A DNA stretch of 64,000 bases from Alphaproteobacteria bacterium AO1-B (lineage in GTDB: Bacteria; Pseudomonadota; Alphaproteobacteria; Rhizobiales; Stappiaceae). Position numbers and translations under genes: made by a program. Positions 7,973-17,076 of the stretch are shown here, piece after piece. Every line of letters begins with the position of its first letter. Within the stretch, counting starts at the first letter, position 1. The stretch spans positions 1,134,381 to 1,198,380 of the forward strand of contig MLAX01000002.1 of assembly GCA_001890945.1 (NCBI GenBank), given 5' to 3'. Below the pieces are notes generated by a model, which did no database searches, had not been told where the DNA came from, and saw only the letters and a program-made list of their open reading frames with translations.

Positions 7973-9568
7973 TTAGCTCTCCTGAGCCTTGACAAGCGCG
8001 AATGTGATGGAATCGACCAGCGCTTGAAAGGACGCATCGACGATATTGGAGGAGACACCGATGGTGAACCAGCGCCGCTGGGTCCTGGCATCATGGCTTT
8101 CGATCAGAACCCGGGTCACCGCATCGGTACCACCGTTCAAGATGCGCACCTTATAGTCGATCAGCTCCAGCCCTTCAATCGCGGCCTGATACTTTCCAAG
8201 GTCCTTGCGCAGGGCCATGTCGAGCGCGTTGACCGGGCCGTTACCTTCCGCAACGGACATGCGCGTCTCCCCATCGACGTTTACCTTGACCACCGCTTCG
8301 GAGACCGTGATCAGATCACCGATGGCATTGAACCGACGCTCGACCATGACTTTAAAGGAATTTACCTGGAAAAAGTCAGGCACCTCTCCGAGTTCGCGTA
8401 GCGCAAGCAGTTCAAAGGACGCATCCGCTGCCTCATAGGCATATCCGAGCGCCTCCCGCTCCTTTACCTTGGCCAGCAGCCGGTCCAGACGAGGGTCGGA
8501 CTTGTCGACCGTGATGCCGACACGTGCCAACTCGCCCAGCAGATTGCTTTTTCCGGCTTGATCGGAAACGAGCACCCGGCGCTGGTTGCCCACCGTCTCC
8601 GGGGCGACATGTTCATAGGTCTGCGGATCCTTTAGGATCGCCGAGGCGTGAATGCCGGCCTTGGTGGCAAAAGCCGTTTCCCCCACATAGGGTGCATGCC
8701 GGTTTGGCGAGCGGTTGAGGATCTCGTCGAATGCATGAGAGATCGCGGTGATGTCCTGAAGCTGGTCTTCACTGACACCGATTTCCAGACGGTCGGCAAA
8801 CTGTGATTTCAGTTTCAGGGTCGGGATCAGTGTGATCAGGTTGGCATTGCCGCAGCGCTCGCCCAGACCGTTCAAGGTCCCCTGGACCTGCCGCACCCCG
8901 GCATCAACCGCAGCCAAGGAATTTGCCACCGCATGACCCGTGTCGTCGTGCGTGTGAATGCCGAGATGACTGCCTGGGACGACCTCCTGAACCTTCGTCA
9001 CGATGGAGTGGATCTCTTCGGGCAATGTGCCGCCGTTGGTGTCACACAGGACCACCCAGCGGGCACCGGCCTGATAGGCAGTCCGGGCACAGGCGAGCGC
9101 ATAATCCGGATTGGCCTTATAGCCATCGAAGAAGTGCTCACAGTCAATCATGGCTTCCTTGCCGGCCGCAACGGCAGCCGTGACAGTACCTTCGACCGCT
9201 TCGAGGTTTTCCTCATTTGTGCAACCAAGCGCCACGTCCACATGATAGTCCCAGGCCTTGGCAACAAAACAGCAGGCGTCCGACTGGCTGGCCAGGATCT
9301 GTTGAAGGCCAGGATCATTCGACGCCGACCGCCCTGCCCGCTTCGTCATTCCGAAGGCAGTAAACGTCGCATTTTTTGTCCGCTTTTGAGAGAAGAACTC
9401 GGTATCGGCCGGATTTGCTCCGGGGTAACCGCCTTCTACATAATCGACCCCAAGCCGCTCCAGCAGTTCTGCAATGACGATCTTCTCGTTTACGGAAAAA
9501 TCAATACCGCTGGTTTGCGCGCCGTCGCGCAGGGTCGTGTCGAAAAGGTAGAGGCGGTCTTTGGTCAT
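7973..9568 (-). CDS. cimA: (R)-citramalate synthase
   Basis: The 531-residue product condenses pyruvate and acetyl-CoA to (R)-citramalate, the threonine-independent entry to isoleucine synthesis. It belongs to the LeuA/HMGL family: LFDTTLRDGAQTSGIDF binds metal and substrate near the N-terminus, HTHDDTGHAV carries further metal ligands, and the C-terminal 120 residues form a LeuA-type regulatory domain. GIDF after the RDGAQ motif fits the long citramalate type (TIGR00977) better than 2-isopropylmalate synthase. The ATG at 9568 shares ATGA with the stop of the preceding GFA gene, indicating translational coupling. Regulation by isoleucine is expected from the family but not visible here. Confidence 0.9.
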   Translation of the reverse strand: MTKDRLYLFDTTLRDGAQTSGIDFSVNEKIVIAELLERLGVDYVEGGYPGANPADTEFFSQKRTKNATFTAFGMTKRAGRSASNDPGLQQILASQSDACCFVAKAWDYHVDVALGCTNEENLEAVEGTVTAAVAAGKEAMIDCEHFFDGYKANPDYALACARTAYQAGARWVVLCDTNGGTLPEEIHSIVTKVQEVVPGSHLGIHTHDDTGHAVANSLAAVDAGVRQVQGTLNGLGERCGNANLITLIPTLKLKSQFADRLEIGVSEDQLQDITAISHAFDEILNRSPNRHAPYVGETAFATKAGIHASAILKDPQTYEHVAPETVGNQRRVLVSDQAGKSNLLGELARVGITVDKSDPRLDRLLAKVKEREALGYAYEAADASFELLALRELGEVPDFFQVNSFKVMVERRFNAIGDLITVSEAVVKVNVDGETRMSVAEGNGPVNALDMALRKDLGKYQAAIEGLELIDYKVRILNGGTDAVTRVLIESHDARTQRRWFTIGVSSNIVDASFQALVDSITFALVKAQES

Positions 9569-10071
9569 CTGTCTGTTCCGTCGGACATCTGCGGCGCTAC
9601 GGGCCACTCTTTTGTATCGTGGTCTGGATGTTGGTGGTTGCTGGCGTCAATTTCGGCGATCACATCTGCAAATTCCGGATCATCTTCGGGCCCGCCCGGC
9701 AACGCATGCAATGTGTCAACGCACGAGATCTTGTCCCGCTTCCAGTGTTGTTTCGTAACGGGGACGCGGGCGGGCTCATCAAATGCTCCGATCGCCAGCC
9801 CAATCAATGGATAATCGCGATAGGCAAAAACAAGCGGTGTTCCGCACCGGCTACAAAACCCGCGGTCGACCACATCAGAGGAGGCGTAATAGGTTGGCTG
9901 CCCGCGGGTCCAGGTCAGATCTTCGTGGCGCGCATCTACCAGCGGAGCGAAGAAATTGCCGAACGCCTTCTGGCACATCCGGCAATGACAGATGCTCCCT
10001 TCGCCCAGTGTTCCCTCAATGCGAAACCGAACCGCGCCGCATTGGCAGCCACCGTTGTAGATCTCGGTCAT
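9565..10071 (-). CDS. GFA / CENP-V-fold zinc protein (copy 1)
   Basis: A 168-residue protein of the glutathione-dependent formaldehyde-activating enzyme fold. The zinc cysteines are present: GGCQCGAVRF, CHCRMCQKAFG and FCSRCGTPL. The founding member (Gfa) was reported to aid glutathione-formaldehyde adduct formation, but most family members have no proven reaction. The start is placed at 10071, with GGAGG 7 bases upstream and an ATGA overlap with the preceding paralogue; the stop overlaps the cimA start in the same way. It has clear similarity to the next gene upstream (same cysteine pattern and a closing HQHPD motif), so the two arose by tandem duplication. Confidence 0.88.
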   Translation of the reverse strand: MTEIYNGGCQCGAVRFRIEGTLGEGSICHCRMCQKAFGNFFAPLVDARHEDLTWTRGQPTYYASSDVVDRGFCSRCGTPLVFAYRDYPLIGLAIGAFDEPARVPVTKQHWKRDKISCVDTLHALPGGPEDDPEFADVIAEIDASNHQHPDHDTKEWPVAPQMSDGTDR

Positions 10072-10547
10072 TTGGCGGCCTCCGGCCAGGCAACCGTATC
10101 CCGATCCGGGTGCTGATGGTTGCGGATGCCGGAAAACACCTCCTGAGCCGCAGCTTCCGCTTCTTCCGTCCGGGTCGGCAGATCCACAAGTCCCTCGCAC
10201 CAGGACAAGCGGTTCTCAAGTCCCAACTGGATTTCCGGTGCGATGAGATCAGGCTGGTCGAGGCTCGCAATCGTGATGTCGATATGAGAGCCTTCAAACT
10301 CATAGGTCAGCGGGGTGCCACAGTCCCGGCAGAACCCGCGCCGAACGAGGTTGGAGCTCTGAAAGTAAGCTGGCTCTCCACGCGTCCAACTGAGATTTTC
10401 AACGACGACGAGCGCTGCAAACGGGCCTCCGACCGCCTTTTGGCACATACGGCAATGGCAGATGGAAGGCCGTTTGAACCCTTCAGCACAGTACCGCACC
10501 GCCCCGCACTGGCAGCCACCAGATTTGATGTCTGTTTCTTCCGCCAT
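10068..10547 (-). CDS. GFA / CENP-V-fold zinc protein (copy 2)
   Basis: This 159-residue paralogue precedes copy 1 in the transcript. It has GGCQCGAVRY at residues 10-19, CHCRMCQKAVG and FCRDCGTPLTY, so all predicted zinc ligands are kept. Its C-terminus ends with the NHQHPDRDTVAWPE motif shared with its partner. The two copies differ throughout the middle, which argues for an old duplication and possibly different partners. It begins 81 bases after the cysS stop, a gap that holds a 13-bp hairpin without a U-tract, so read-through from cysS is possible. The reaction is unknown. Confidence 0.88.
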   Translation of the reverse strand: MAEETDIKSGGCQCGAVRYCAEGFKRPSICHCRMCQKAVGGPFAALVVVENLSWTRGEPAYFQSSNLVRRGFCRDCGTPLTYEFEGSHIDITIASLDQPDLIAPEIQLGLENRLSWCEGLVDLPTRTEEAEAAAQEVFSGIRNHQHPDRDTVAWPEAAK

Positions 10548-10572
10548 CCGTTTTGCCTCTCCCTTTTTGCTC

Positions 10573-10605
10573 TAACGGCTCTTCGTGAACTGCGAAGAAC
10601 CGTTA
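10573..10605. repeat. 13-bp inverted repeat between cysS and the GFA genes
   Basis: Arms 10573-10585 and 10593-10605 pair with one mismatch around a 7-base loop. Neither strand has a T-run after the stem, so it is not a standard intrinsic terminator. It may be a processing or RNA-stabilising hairpin in a cysS-gfa transcript. Confidence 0.5.
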
Positions 10606-10628
10606 GGCCAGTCTTTCCCTGACCCGGT

Positions 10629-12056
10629 TCACCGCTTGAGGTCCCAGGTTGTTACGCGGGCACCGGTTTCGGAGTCTTTTGAATCCTTTAGCGCAATGCC
10701 TTGAGACGCAAGTTCATCGCGGATCCGGTCGGCTTCGGCCCAGTTCTTACCGTTGAGCGCTTCAAGCCGGGCCTTGATGGCAGCCGCGATTGCGGTTTCG
10801 TCGATGCCGGACATATCCGCTGCAACAGGCTTGAGACCCAACAGAGCTGCAGAAGCTGAAAACTCGGCCAGTTTAACCGGGTCCTTGTTCGCCTCGCCCG
10901 CAAGGCCATGCAAGGCCTGAATGGCGGCGGCCGTATTCAGATCATCGTTCATGGCATCAAGCACGTCTGCTGCCGGAGCCGCATCAGTCTCGACAAGATC
11001 CGGCCATTTGCCCAAAAGGTTCTCCGCCTCTTCCAGCTTGCGGACGGAAAAGTCGATTGGCTCCTTATAGTGGGTCATCAGCATGGCAAGGCGCAGCACT
11101 TCGCCAGGCCATTTGCGGCCGCCGAAATTCTCCGTCTCCAAAAGCTCATGGATGGTGAAGAAGTTGCCCTCGGACTTGGACATCTTCCGGCCTTCAACCT
11201 GCACAAAGCCATTGTGAACCCAATAATTCGACATGGTCTTCGTACCGTTGGCGCAGCACGATTGGGCGATCTCGTTTTCATGGTGCGGAAAGATCAGATC
11301 CAACCCGCCGCCGTGAATGTCGAAAACCTTGCCAAGATGGTGCTCGCTCATGACGGAGCACTCGATGTGCCAGCCCGGACGCCCGCGCCCCCACGGACTG
11401 TCCCAACCGGGTTCTTCCGGCGAGGACAGTTTCCAAAGCACAAAGTCTCCCGGGTTCTTCTTGTGGCTATCGACCGCAATGCGGGCACCCGCGATCTGCT
11501 CATCCAGCTTGCGCTTGGACAGACCGCCGTAATCCGGCATTGAAACCGTGTCGAACAGCACTTCGCCGCCATCCGCGGTCTCAGCCACATAGGCATGCCC
11601 CTTTTCGATGAGCAGTTCGATCATCTTGACCATGCCATCGATGTGCTCAGTTGCCCGCGGCTGGACCGTCGGCTCCAGGCAGCCAAGAGATGCCACATCC
11701 TTTTGGTATTGATCCGCCGTCTTTTTGGTGACTTTTGAGATCGCCTCATTGAGCGGCATATCCGGATAATCACGCAGCGCACGTGCGTTGATCTTGTCGT
11801 CAACGTCCGTGATGTTGCGGGCGTAGGTAACGTGCTCAGCGCCGTAGAGATGGCGCAGCAAACGGTACAAAACGTCAAACACAATCGCCGGACGCGCATT
11901 GCCGATATGGGCAAAGTCGTAAACGGTCGGTCCGCAGACATAGAGACGCACATTGCTATCATCGATCGCGCAGAAGTCTTCCTTCTGGCGGGTCAATGTG
12001 TTGGTGAGCTTCAAGCCCTTGAAGGTGCCGGATTTCGCTGGGTCAGCGGCGCTCAT
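10629..12056 (-). CDS. cysS: cysteinyl-tRNA synthetase
   Basis: Class I synthetase of 475 aa charging tRNA-Cys. The HIGH motif appears as FAHIGNARP, the KMSKS loop as [10 protein letters not shown], and zinc-ligand regions as [21 protein letters not shown] and [10 protein letters not shown]. The length matches bacterial CysS (about 460-480). The ATG at 12056 is chosen because AGGAGA lies about 10 bases upstream and the protein then starts shortly before the conserved [12 protein letters not shown] segment; an upstream in-frame start would add 19 residues of no similarity. It is an essential housekeeping gene at the head of a minus-strand group with the GFA genes and cimA. Confidence 0.96.
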   Translation of the reverse strand: MSAADPAKSGTFKGLKLTNTLTRQKEDFCAIDDSNVRLYVCGPTVYDFAHIGNARPAIVFDVLYRLLRHLYGAEHVTYARNITDVDDKINARALRDYPDMPLNEAISKVTKKTADQYQKDVASLGCLEPTVQPRATEHIDGMVKMIELLIEKGHAYVAETADGGEVLFDTVSMPDYGGLSKRKLDEQIAGARIAVDSHKKNPGDFVLWKLSSPEEPGWDSPWGRGRPGWHIECSVMSEHHLGKVFDIHGGGLDLIFPHHENEIAQSCCANGTKTMSNYWVHNGFVQVEGRKMSKSEGNFFTIHELLETENFGGRKWPGEVLRLAMLMTHYKEPIDFSVRKLEEAENLLGKWPDLVETDAAPAADVLDAMNDDLNTAAAIQALHGLAGEANKDPVKLAEFSASAALLGLKPVAADMSGIDETAIAAAIKARLEALNGKNWAEADRIRDELASQGIALKDSKDSETGARVTTWDLKR

Positions 12057-12332
12057 GTCAAACGGTCTCCTGGCCGGCTGGCCGGGCGGTCCGTCTACAA
12101 GGAAATTTGCCAAGAGGGAACGGCCACAGCCAGCGGTGTCGCTAGCTGCAAATAATGGTGGTGATAATGATGTTCCGTGTGGCCGTCATCATGGCAAGGG
12201 TTATGGACCGGTTTCATCAGAGCGGTCAAGATCACTTTTTCATGCAAACAGCCCTTCCTTCAGGTTCTGGCGTTGGCGCACCGGTCGGGAACCTTTAATC
12301 TGACGCTGCGGGAATCAAGGAGGGGCTTTCCG

Positions 12333-14021
12333 ATGCACAGGACAGATCATGCGAGCCGGTACATTCGACACGCAGCACTGATCACGCTGGTAACAGCGGT
12401 GATCGCGATACAGCCCTTGGCAGGGCTTGCCCAATCGGCGCCAGCCCCAACCTCAAAGCCGCAGCGTGCCGCAGAAAACGTGGAAGTCCCGGCGCCCGTC
12501 TTCCTGGAACCGGAAACGCCAATCGCCAAGGCGCTGCAAGCGGCGATGTCACCGGATGTCTCGGAAAAGGCAGTCCTGTTTTACGGGCAGCGCGCTTTTG
12601 CTCCGATCTGGTTTTCCGCCGAAGGCATGAGCGAAAACGCCCATTTGGCCGTTGCAGCCATGGCGGCGGCAAATGAGCACGCGCTCAATCCGGAAAACTA
12701 TGATCCGCTCGGGCTGGTGGATATGGCTTCCTCTGCCCAGACCGCAGACGACTGGGCTCAGTTTGAGCTGGAACTCACCAAGCAGTATCTGCGCTATGCC
12801 ACGCACCTCTCTTCCGGCCGCGTTCAACCCAACAAGGTCAACAAGGCTCTGAACCTCTTTCCGGACCGTCCGGACCCGACGATGCTGCTTGAACAGGCCG
12901 TAGAGGCGATTGACTTCAGCGCGTTCCTGGAAGGTCTTGCGCCCCGCTCTGACAATTACGCGCGCTTGAAACGACGTCTTGCTCAATATCGCGAGAAAGC
13001 AGCCAGCGGCCCCTTCACCACTGTTCCTGACGGTGATGTGCTTAAGCCCGGCATGAGCGATCCGCGGGTTGCTGCACTCCGGCAGCGGTTGATTGAAGAA
13101 GACATTCCCGGAGCTGCCGAACACAGCGGCGATGTTTATGACGGTGTTCTCATCGAAGCCGTCACAACCTTCCAGGATCACCACGGCCTGGCCAACGATG
13201 GCGTCATCGGCAAGGAAACCCTCGCCCGCTTGAACATTCCCTTGGAAGAAAAACTTGTCCAGATGGAGCTCAACATGGAGCGCCGGCGCTGGATGCGGGA
13301 CGATCTCGGCAGCTTTTATGTGTTCGTCAACCTGGCCGACCAGGAGCTCAAAGTGGTCAAGGAAGGCAAGACCATCCACACCGCGCCGGTGGTGGTTGGC
13401 AAGCCTTACCACGCCACACCGGTGTTTTCCGATACGCTTGACTACGTGGAGATCAATCCCTTCTGGAACGTACCATACTCTATCGCGACCTCCGAGTATT
13501 TGCCGAAGCTGAAGCAAAATCCCTCGGCCCTTACGAGCAAGAACATCCGGGTGTTCCGGGACGGGACTGAAGTCGCCCCGACGCAAGTAGCCTGGAACAG
13601 CTATGCCCGCGGCAATTTCCCCTTCCGGCTGCGTCAGGATCCGGGAAACAGCAATGCGCTCGGCCGGATCAAGTTCATGTTCCCGAACGAGTTCAACATC
13701 TACATCCACGACACGCCATCAAAATCCCTGTTTTCCCGGGCCGAACGGGCCTTCAGCCATGGTTGCATCCGGGTATCAGATCCCTTTGCACTCGCTGATG
13801 TCCTGTTGGCCCATAAGAATGCGGATGAAGGGCATTGGGAGAAAATCCGGGATTCAGAAAAGCGGACCGTCGTCAAACCCAGCGTGCCGATCGAAGTACA
13901 CCTCACCTATCTGACCGCATGGATGAACAAGGACGGTTCGACTCACTTCAGAAAAGACATTTATGGCCGGGACGAGAAGCTTCTGGACGCGCTACGGACC
14001 GCAATGACAGAGAACTTATAG
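12333..14021 (+). CDS. periplasmic L,D-transpeptidase (YcbB/LdtD-like)
   Basis: The 562-residue product is exported by a signal peptide ending near LAGLAQS (about residue 35). A scaffold region follows, then a peptidoglycan-binding module (MSDPRVAALRQRL to DGVIGKETLARLNI, about 235-305). The YkuD catalytic domain (about 325-500) contains SHGCIRVSDP with the catalytic Cys near 477. L,D-transpeptidases make 3-3 cross-links in peptidoglycan or attach proteins to it; the large size and insertion-rich catalytic domain match YcbB. AGGAGGGG precedes the ATG by about 8 bases and identifies the start. It is divergent from cysS, with 276 bases between them. Confidence 0.9.
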   Translation: MHRTDHASRYIRHAALITLVTAVIAIQPLAGLAQSAPAPTSKPQRAAENVEVPAPVFLEPETPIAKALQAAMSPDVSEKAVLFYGQRAFAPIWFSAEGMSENAHLAVAAMAAANEHALNPENYDPLGLVDMASSAQTADDWAQFELELTKQYLRYATHLSSGRVQPNKVNKALNLFPDRPDPTMLLEQAVEAIDFSAFLEGLAPRSDNYARLKRRLAQYREKAASGPFTTVPDGDVLKPGMSDPRVAALRQRLIEEDIPGAAEHSGDVYDGVLIEAVTTFQDHHGLANDGVIGKETLARLNIPLEEKLVQMELNMERRRWMRDDLGSFYVFVNLADQELKVVKEGKTIHTAPVVVGKPYHATPVFSDTLDYVEINPFWNVPYSIATSEYLPKLKQNPSALTSKNIRVFRDGTEVAPTQVAWNSYARGNFPFRLRQDPGNSNALGRIKFMFPNEFNIYIHDTPSKSLFSRAERAFSHGCIRVSDPFALADVLLAHKNADEGHWEKIRDSEKRTVVKPSVPIEVHLTYLTAWMNKDGSTHFRKDIYGRDEKLLDALRTAMTENL

Positions 14022-14160
14022 ATATTTTCTTTAAACTATCAATAGCTTAAATGAAGTTCATAAACCTGAACGGTAGCTGAATATGCCACTCAGCATGGGT
14101 TCAAGGCGCAAAACATATTCTCCGGATCAACAACACAGCGTTGCCTTCTGGAGAAAGAAA

Positions 14161-14349
14161 ATGTTGAACCGCCTTTTTGTGATCATCTTCCTGGCTATTG
14201 TCCTTGGCGGTCCGTTCATCGCACTCTTGGCGATTACGGACGGAACAAAGGCATTCGGCAACGAAGTTCAACAGAAAAGCGTTTGCCTGATGACCGGAAC
14301 CGGTTGTGGAAACGGAAACCTGGTTGTCACCGTTGCCAGCCGCATATAA
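14161..14349 (+). CDS. small membrane or secreted protein (62 aa)
   Basis: An unrecognised 62-residue protein. Residues 4-25 are strongly hydrophobic (FVIIFLAIVLGGPFIALLAI), so it is a single-pass membrane protein or has an uncleaved signal. Its short outer part holds two cysteines (CLMTGTGC) that could form a disulfide. GGAGAAAG lies about 6 bases before the ATG, supporting translation from here rather than from the longer in-frame start at 14083. It stands 64 bases before the BigR-like regulator on the same strand and may share its transcript. Confidence 0.6.
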   Translation: MLNRLFVIIFLAIVLGGPFIALLAITDGTKAFGNEVQQKSVCLMTGTGCGNGNLVVTVASRI

Positions 14350-14413
14350 AAGCGCCAAAGAACACGGACGTTCTTTGATTGCGTCCCACAACGAAGTTTG
14401 GCAAGGTCTATTG

Positions 14414-14773
14414 ATGGACTACAAAGCGCTGGAAGAAAAAGCGGAAACCGCCGCAGAATTCATGAAGCTGATGGCTTCCGCGCCCCGGTTGCTTCTGATG
14501 TGCCATGTGATGGACGAAGAGCGCAGCGTTGGCGAACTAGCCGAGAAGACCGGTATGCGCATGCCGACCGTCTCTCAGCAGCTTGCTCTTTTGCGCGCGC
14601 AAGGGCTTGTTTCAACACGGCGCGAAGGCACCACCATCTATTATCGGCTGGCCAGCGAACCGGTCAAAGATGTGATGGCCATGCTTTACAAGCATTTCTG
14701 TGCGGACGCCGAACTGCCGGTCGCCCACCATCTCGAAACGCTCGAAGGCGACAAGCCGGTCTCACGCCAATAA
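14414..14773 (+). CDS. BigR/SqrR/YgaV-type ArsR regulator (persulfide sensor)
   Basis: A 119-residue ArsR-family repressor with MCHVMDEERSVGELAEK, then a helix-turn-helix in PTVSQQLALLRAQGLVSTRREG. It keeps two cysteines, C30 and C96. They are exactly 66 residues apart, as are the redox pair of BigR (42/108) and SqrR (41/107), which form a tetrasulfide bridge on reaction with persulfide. On that basis it should sense reactive sulfur and release DNA when oxidised. Unlike BigR operons, no sulfur dioxygenase or rhodanese is adjacent. The start at 14414 has GCAAGG about 7 bases upstream; an earlier in-frame start gives no homology. Confidence 0.82.
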   Translation: MDYKALEEKAETAAEFMKLMASAPRLLLMCHVMDEERSVGELAEKTGMRMPTVSQQLALLRAQGLVSTRREGTTIYYRLASEPVKDVMAMLYKHFCADAELPVAHHLETLEGDKPVSRQ

Positions 14774-14796
14774 GGCGCAAGCTGCGGCCTCCCGAC

Positions 14797-15312
14797 TTAG
14801 CTCTCCAAGTAGTCTCCACAGCGCGGTGGTTCCTGCGTTCCCCAAGGCATCAACGGCACGGTTGATGTTGAATTCTTCGGGCTCCCCTCGATCAGCTTGT
14901 CGGAATAGACCATATAAACGAGCGTATTCCGCTTCACATCGCAGCCGCGCACGATCCGCATCTTCTTAAACATGAACGAACGGCCCTGGCGGAACATTTC
15001 TTCGCCTTGCTCGAAGTTTTCCTTGATCTGCACCGGGCCGACCTGACGGCATGCGAGCGATACATCCGAGACTTCTTCTGCAACGCCCAGCCAACCGGAA
15101 ACTCCGCCCTTTTCCGGAACAGTGAAGTGGCAGGACACTCCGTCAATCAGAGGGTCATCGATGGCATAGGTCGCCAGCTTGTGGTCCGGGGTCAAAAACT
15201 TCCAGACGGTCGATTTTTTGAAGATCAGATCCGGTTCATCATTGGCAAGTGCCGGGGCAGCGGCCTGCATACAAAGGCTGAGAAAGAGGATGGCTGCAGT
15301 GCGGAACCGCAT
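14797..15312 (-). CDS. creA: CreA family periplasmic protein
   Basis: The 171-residue product has an N-terminal signal peptide ending at PALAN (residue about 24). The body matches CreA: VWKFLTPDHKLATYAIDDP, GVSCHFT, GLAEEVSD-like LGVAEEVSDVSLACRQVGP, then conserved cysteines near RGCDVKRN and RCGDYL. CreA is a widespread small protein named for its place beside the creBCD genes of E. coli; its biochemical role is unknown. Four cysteines suggest two disulfides in the periplasm. It converges with the BigR-like gene with a 23-base gap. Confidence 0.85.
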   Translation of the reverse strand: MRFRTAAILFLSLCMQAAAPALANDEPDLIFKKSTVWKFLTPDHKLATYAIDDPLIDGVSCHFTVPEKGGVSGWLGVAEEVSDVSLACRQVGPVQIKENFEQGEEMFRQGRSFMFKKMRIVRGCDVKRNTLVYMVYSDKLIEGSPKNSTSTVPLMPWGTQEPPRCGDYLES

Positions 15313-15386
15313 GATAAAACTCCAAGTGTCGAAAAAGTTGACTTCAATGTGGGAACCGATTGCAAGGTATCAAGCAGCGGAGGCCT

Positions 15387-15428
15387 TAGAAAGCAAAACC
15401 GCCCGGGCCATGATAGGACCCGAGCGGT
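15387..15428 (-). terminator. intrinsic terminator of the MBL-fold gene
   Basis: A 10-bp stem with one mismatch (15398-15407 with 15419-15428) is followed on the minus strand by TTTTGCTTTCT. It sits 24 bases past the stop of the MBL-fold gene. Confidence 0.75.
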
Positions 15429-15451
15429 GTTTATCGAATATTGCCTGCTGT

Positions 15452-16675
15452 TTAGGCGCCAGCTTTTTCCAGAACCTTCTCGTCCTGGTCAATCTCTTCT
15501 TCCAGAAGGAGTTCGTCGTCTGGAGCCGCCTCTTCACCGCCAGCGAGCAAAGATGCTGCAAAGTCACTGTCAGTTACGAGTTCATTTGAAGCTTCTGAAG
15601 GTGCTTCTGCGGTCTCGCCCGTGTCTTGTTCTACATCCGCATCAGAGGCCTCTGCCACTATCTCTTCGGCAGCCACTGGCTCATCTTCTGCTACGGCGAC
15701 TTCCGTTTTTTGAGAAACCGGCGATGTGCGGGTCAGCGCATCTTCCAGATCGTCGCAACGTTCCCGTGTCCAGATCTGCGGCTGGTCCAGCCCCTGCGCT
15801 TCATCATACGCCCTTGCGACGTTGAACGGCAGGTGGGCATCAAAGAGCAGCGCGCTGCCAAATCTCGGCTGAAGCGCATCGTTGAGGGATTGGAAGGTGT
15901 CGTGCAGGCCCAACTTGCTCTCGGCACAAGCTGCAGCCGCATCGCGCAAAGTCACGACATAGTCGCGGGTTGTTTCAATCGCGGTTGCGACGGCTGCAGA
16001 TCCGATTGCCGGACGGCCATGGCCTGGGACCAACGCGGAAGGCCGGAACGCCATGATCCGGTCCAATGCCCGCGGCCAATCGGCAAGGTGCGCGTCGCCG
16101 CAATAAGGAGCAGTGTTTGATTGAACCAGACCGCCAGCATAGAGCACGGAACTGTCTGAGACCCAAACGACGAGGTCACCCATGGTGTGTCCCCGCCCAA
16201 GATGCATCAAACGCACTTCGCGGCCGCCAAGATCGATGGACATGGATGATGCGATGGTCATGGTCGGCATCGCCAGCGCCGGGAGCGCATGGCCAGCAGG
16301 ATAAAAGTCCGGATACCGGGCTTTCAGAACTTCACGATCATCAAGACCGCGGGTTTCCATCATGCGTTTGGTCAGATCAGACGCGATCACCTCGCCAGCC
16401 TCAAAGGCTGCGGCACCGGCAGTGCTGTCGCCATGGAAATGCGTCAGCAGCAGGACCTTGATCGGTTTGTCAGAGATCTCGCGGATCTTCTTGAGGAAAA
16501 TCTGGCCGAGTTCTTCCGTCGGCTGGGCGTCGATAACCAGAAGACCGCGCTCGCCAACGATCACACCCGTATTCGGACACCCTTCGGCAGAAATGGCATA
16601 GCACCCGGATCCAAGGTCATGGATCTTCGCGTCTTGTCCGAGTTCACGTTCAGATGATGTGTCTGCCGTAGTCAT
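15452..16675 (-). CDS. MBL-fold metallohydrolase with acidic C-terminal tail
   Basis: The protein has 407 aa. Residues 1-310 are a metallo-beta-lactamase fold with THFHGDSTAG (HxHxD metal motif), LGRGHTMGD (third metal His) and VPGHG. Where class B1 enzymes carry a metal-binding Cys, and others an Asp, the strand reads YAGGLV, so the second metal site looks altered. The last ~95 residues are an Ala/Glu/Asp-rich, probably disordered tail unusual for the family. No signal peptide is visible, so it is probably cytosolic. The substrate is unknown; similarity is closest to MBL proteins of the SoxH/quinoprotein-relay type. It is divergent from the MarR gene. Confidence 0.8.
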   Translation of the reverse strand: MTTADTSSERELGQDAKIHDLGSGCYAISAEGCPNTGVIVGERGLLVIDAQPTEELGQIFLKKIREISDKPIKVLLLTHFHGDSTAGAAAFEAGEVIASDLTKRMMETRGLDDREVLKARYPDFYPAGHALPALAMPTMTIASSMSIDLGGREVRLMHLGRGHTMGDLVVWVSDSSVLYAGGLVQSNTAPYCGDAHLADWPRALDRIMAFRPSALVPGHGRPAIGSAAVATAIETTRDYVVTLRDAAAACAESKLGLHDTFQSLNDALQPRFGSALLFDAHLPFNVARAYDEAQGLDQPQIWTRERCDDLEDALTRTSPVSQKTEVAVAEDEPVAAEEIVAEASDADVEQDTGETAEAPSEASNELVTDSDFAASLLAGGEEAAPDDELLLEEEIDQDEKVLEKAGA

Positions 16676-17076
16676 GACAGCCTCGCTTTCCTGCCAGCCA
16701 ACCCGATGAGCAATTCACCGGTCTCAGGGTGTGAATATGTTCTTGCCACACCAGCGTCACTTGTTACGGCATCGATTCGCAAATTTTGGTGCATTATTTC
16801 GTTAAACGTTTCTTTCTTATCAACAGATAGGTCCAGTAATTGCGCCTCATACAGGCATTTCTATGGCATTGAACCGAACAACGAGAAGCAAACGCTCCGT
16901 AGATTTGCAAAATGACCGCCGAGTGCTTTCCCCTCTGTTTTGACCAGCTATACTTCTGCTTGGTTACCATTGAGTCCCTGTCCACCGAAAACCAATCGGC
17001 TTGACGGGGTGCTGCGCCTCTCCAGCATGCGATCTGTATCTTGCGTGAAGCATGTCCCAACAAGACCTGAGTTCTC
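16676..17076. other. 401-base intergenic region between divergent genes
   Basis: The region separates the MBL-fold gene (minus) from the MarR gene (plus) and should contain both promoters. It is AT-richer than the flanking genes. I see no convincing palindrome, RNA structure or coding frame; a 69-codon open frame at 16706-16915 lacks a ribosome-binding site and protein-like composition. Confidence 0.5.

Noticed and set aside
12549..13709. 386-codon open frame on the minus strand
   Set aside because: Antisense to the L,D-transpeptidase gene; the composition is not protein-like and there is no ribosome-binding site.
16706..16915. 69-codon open frame in the MBL-MarR intergenic region
   Set aside because: No ribosome-binding site, mixed composition, and it lies where divergent promoters are expected.
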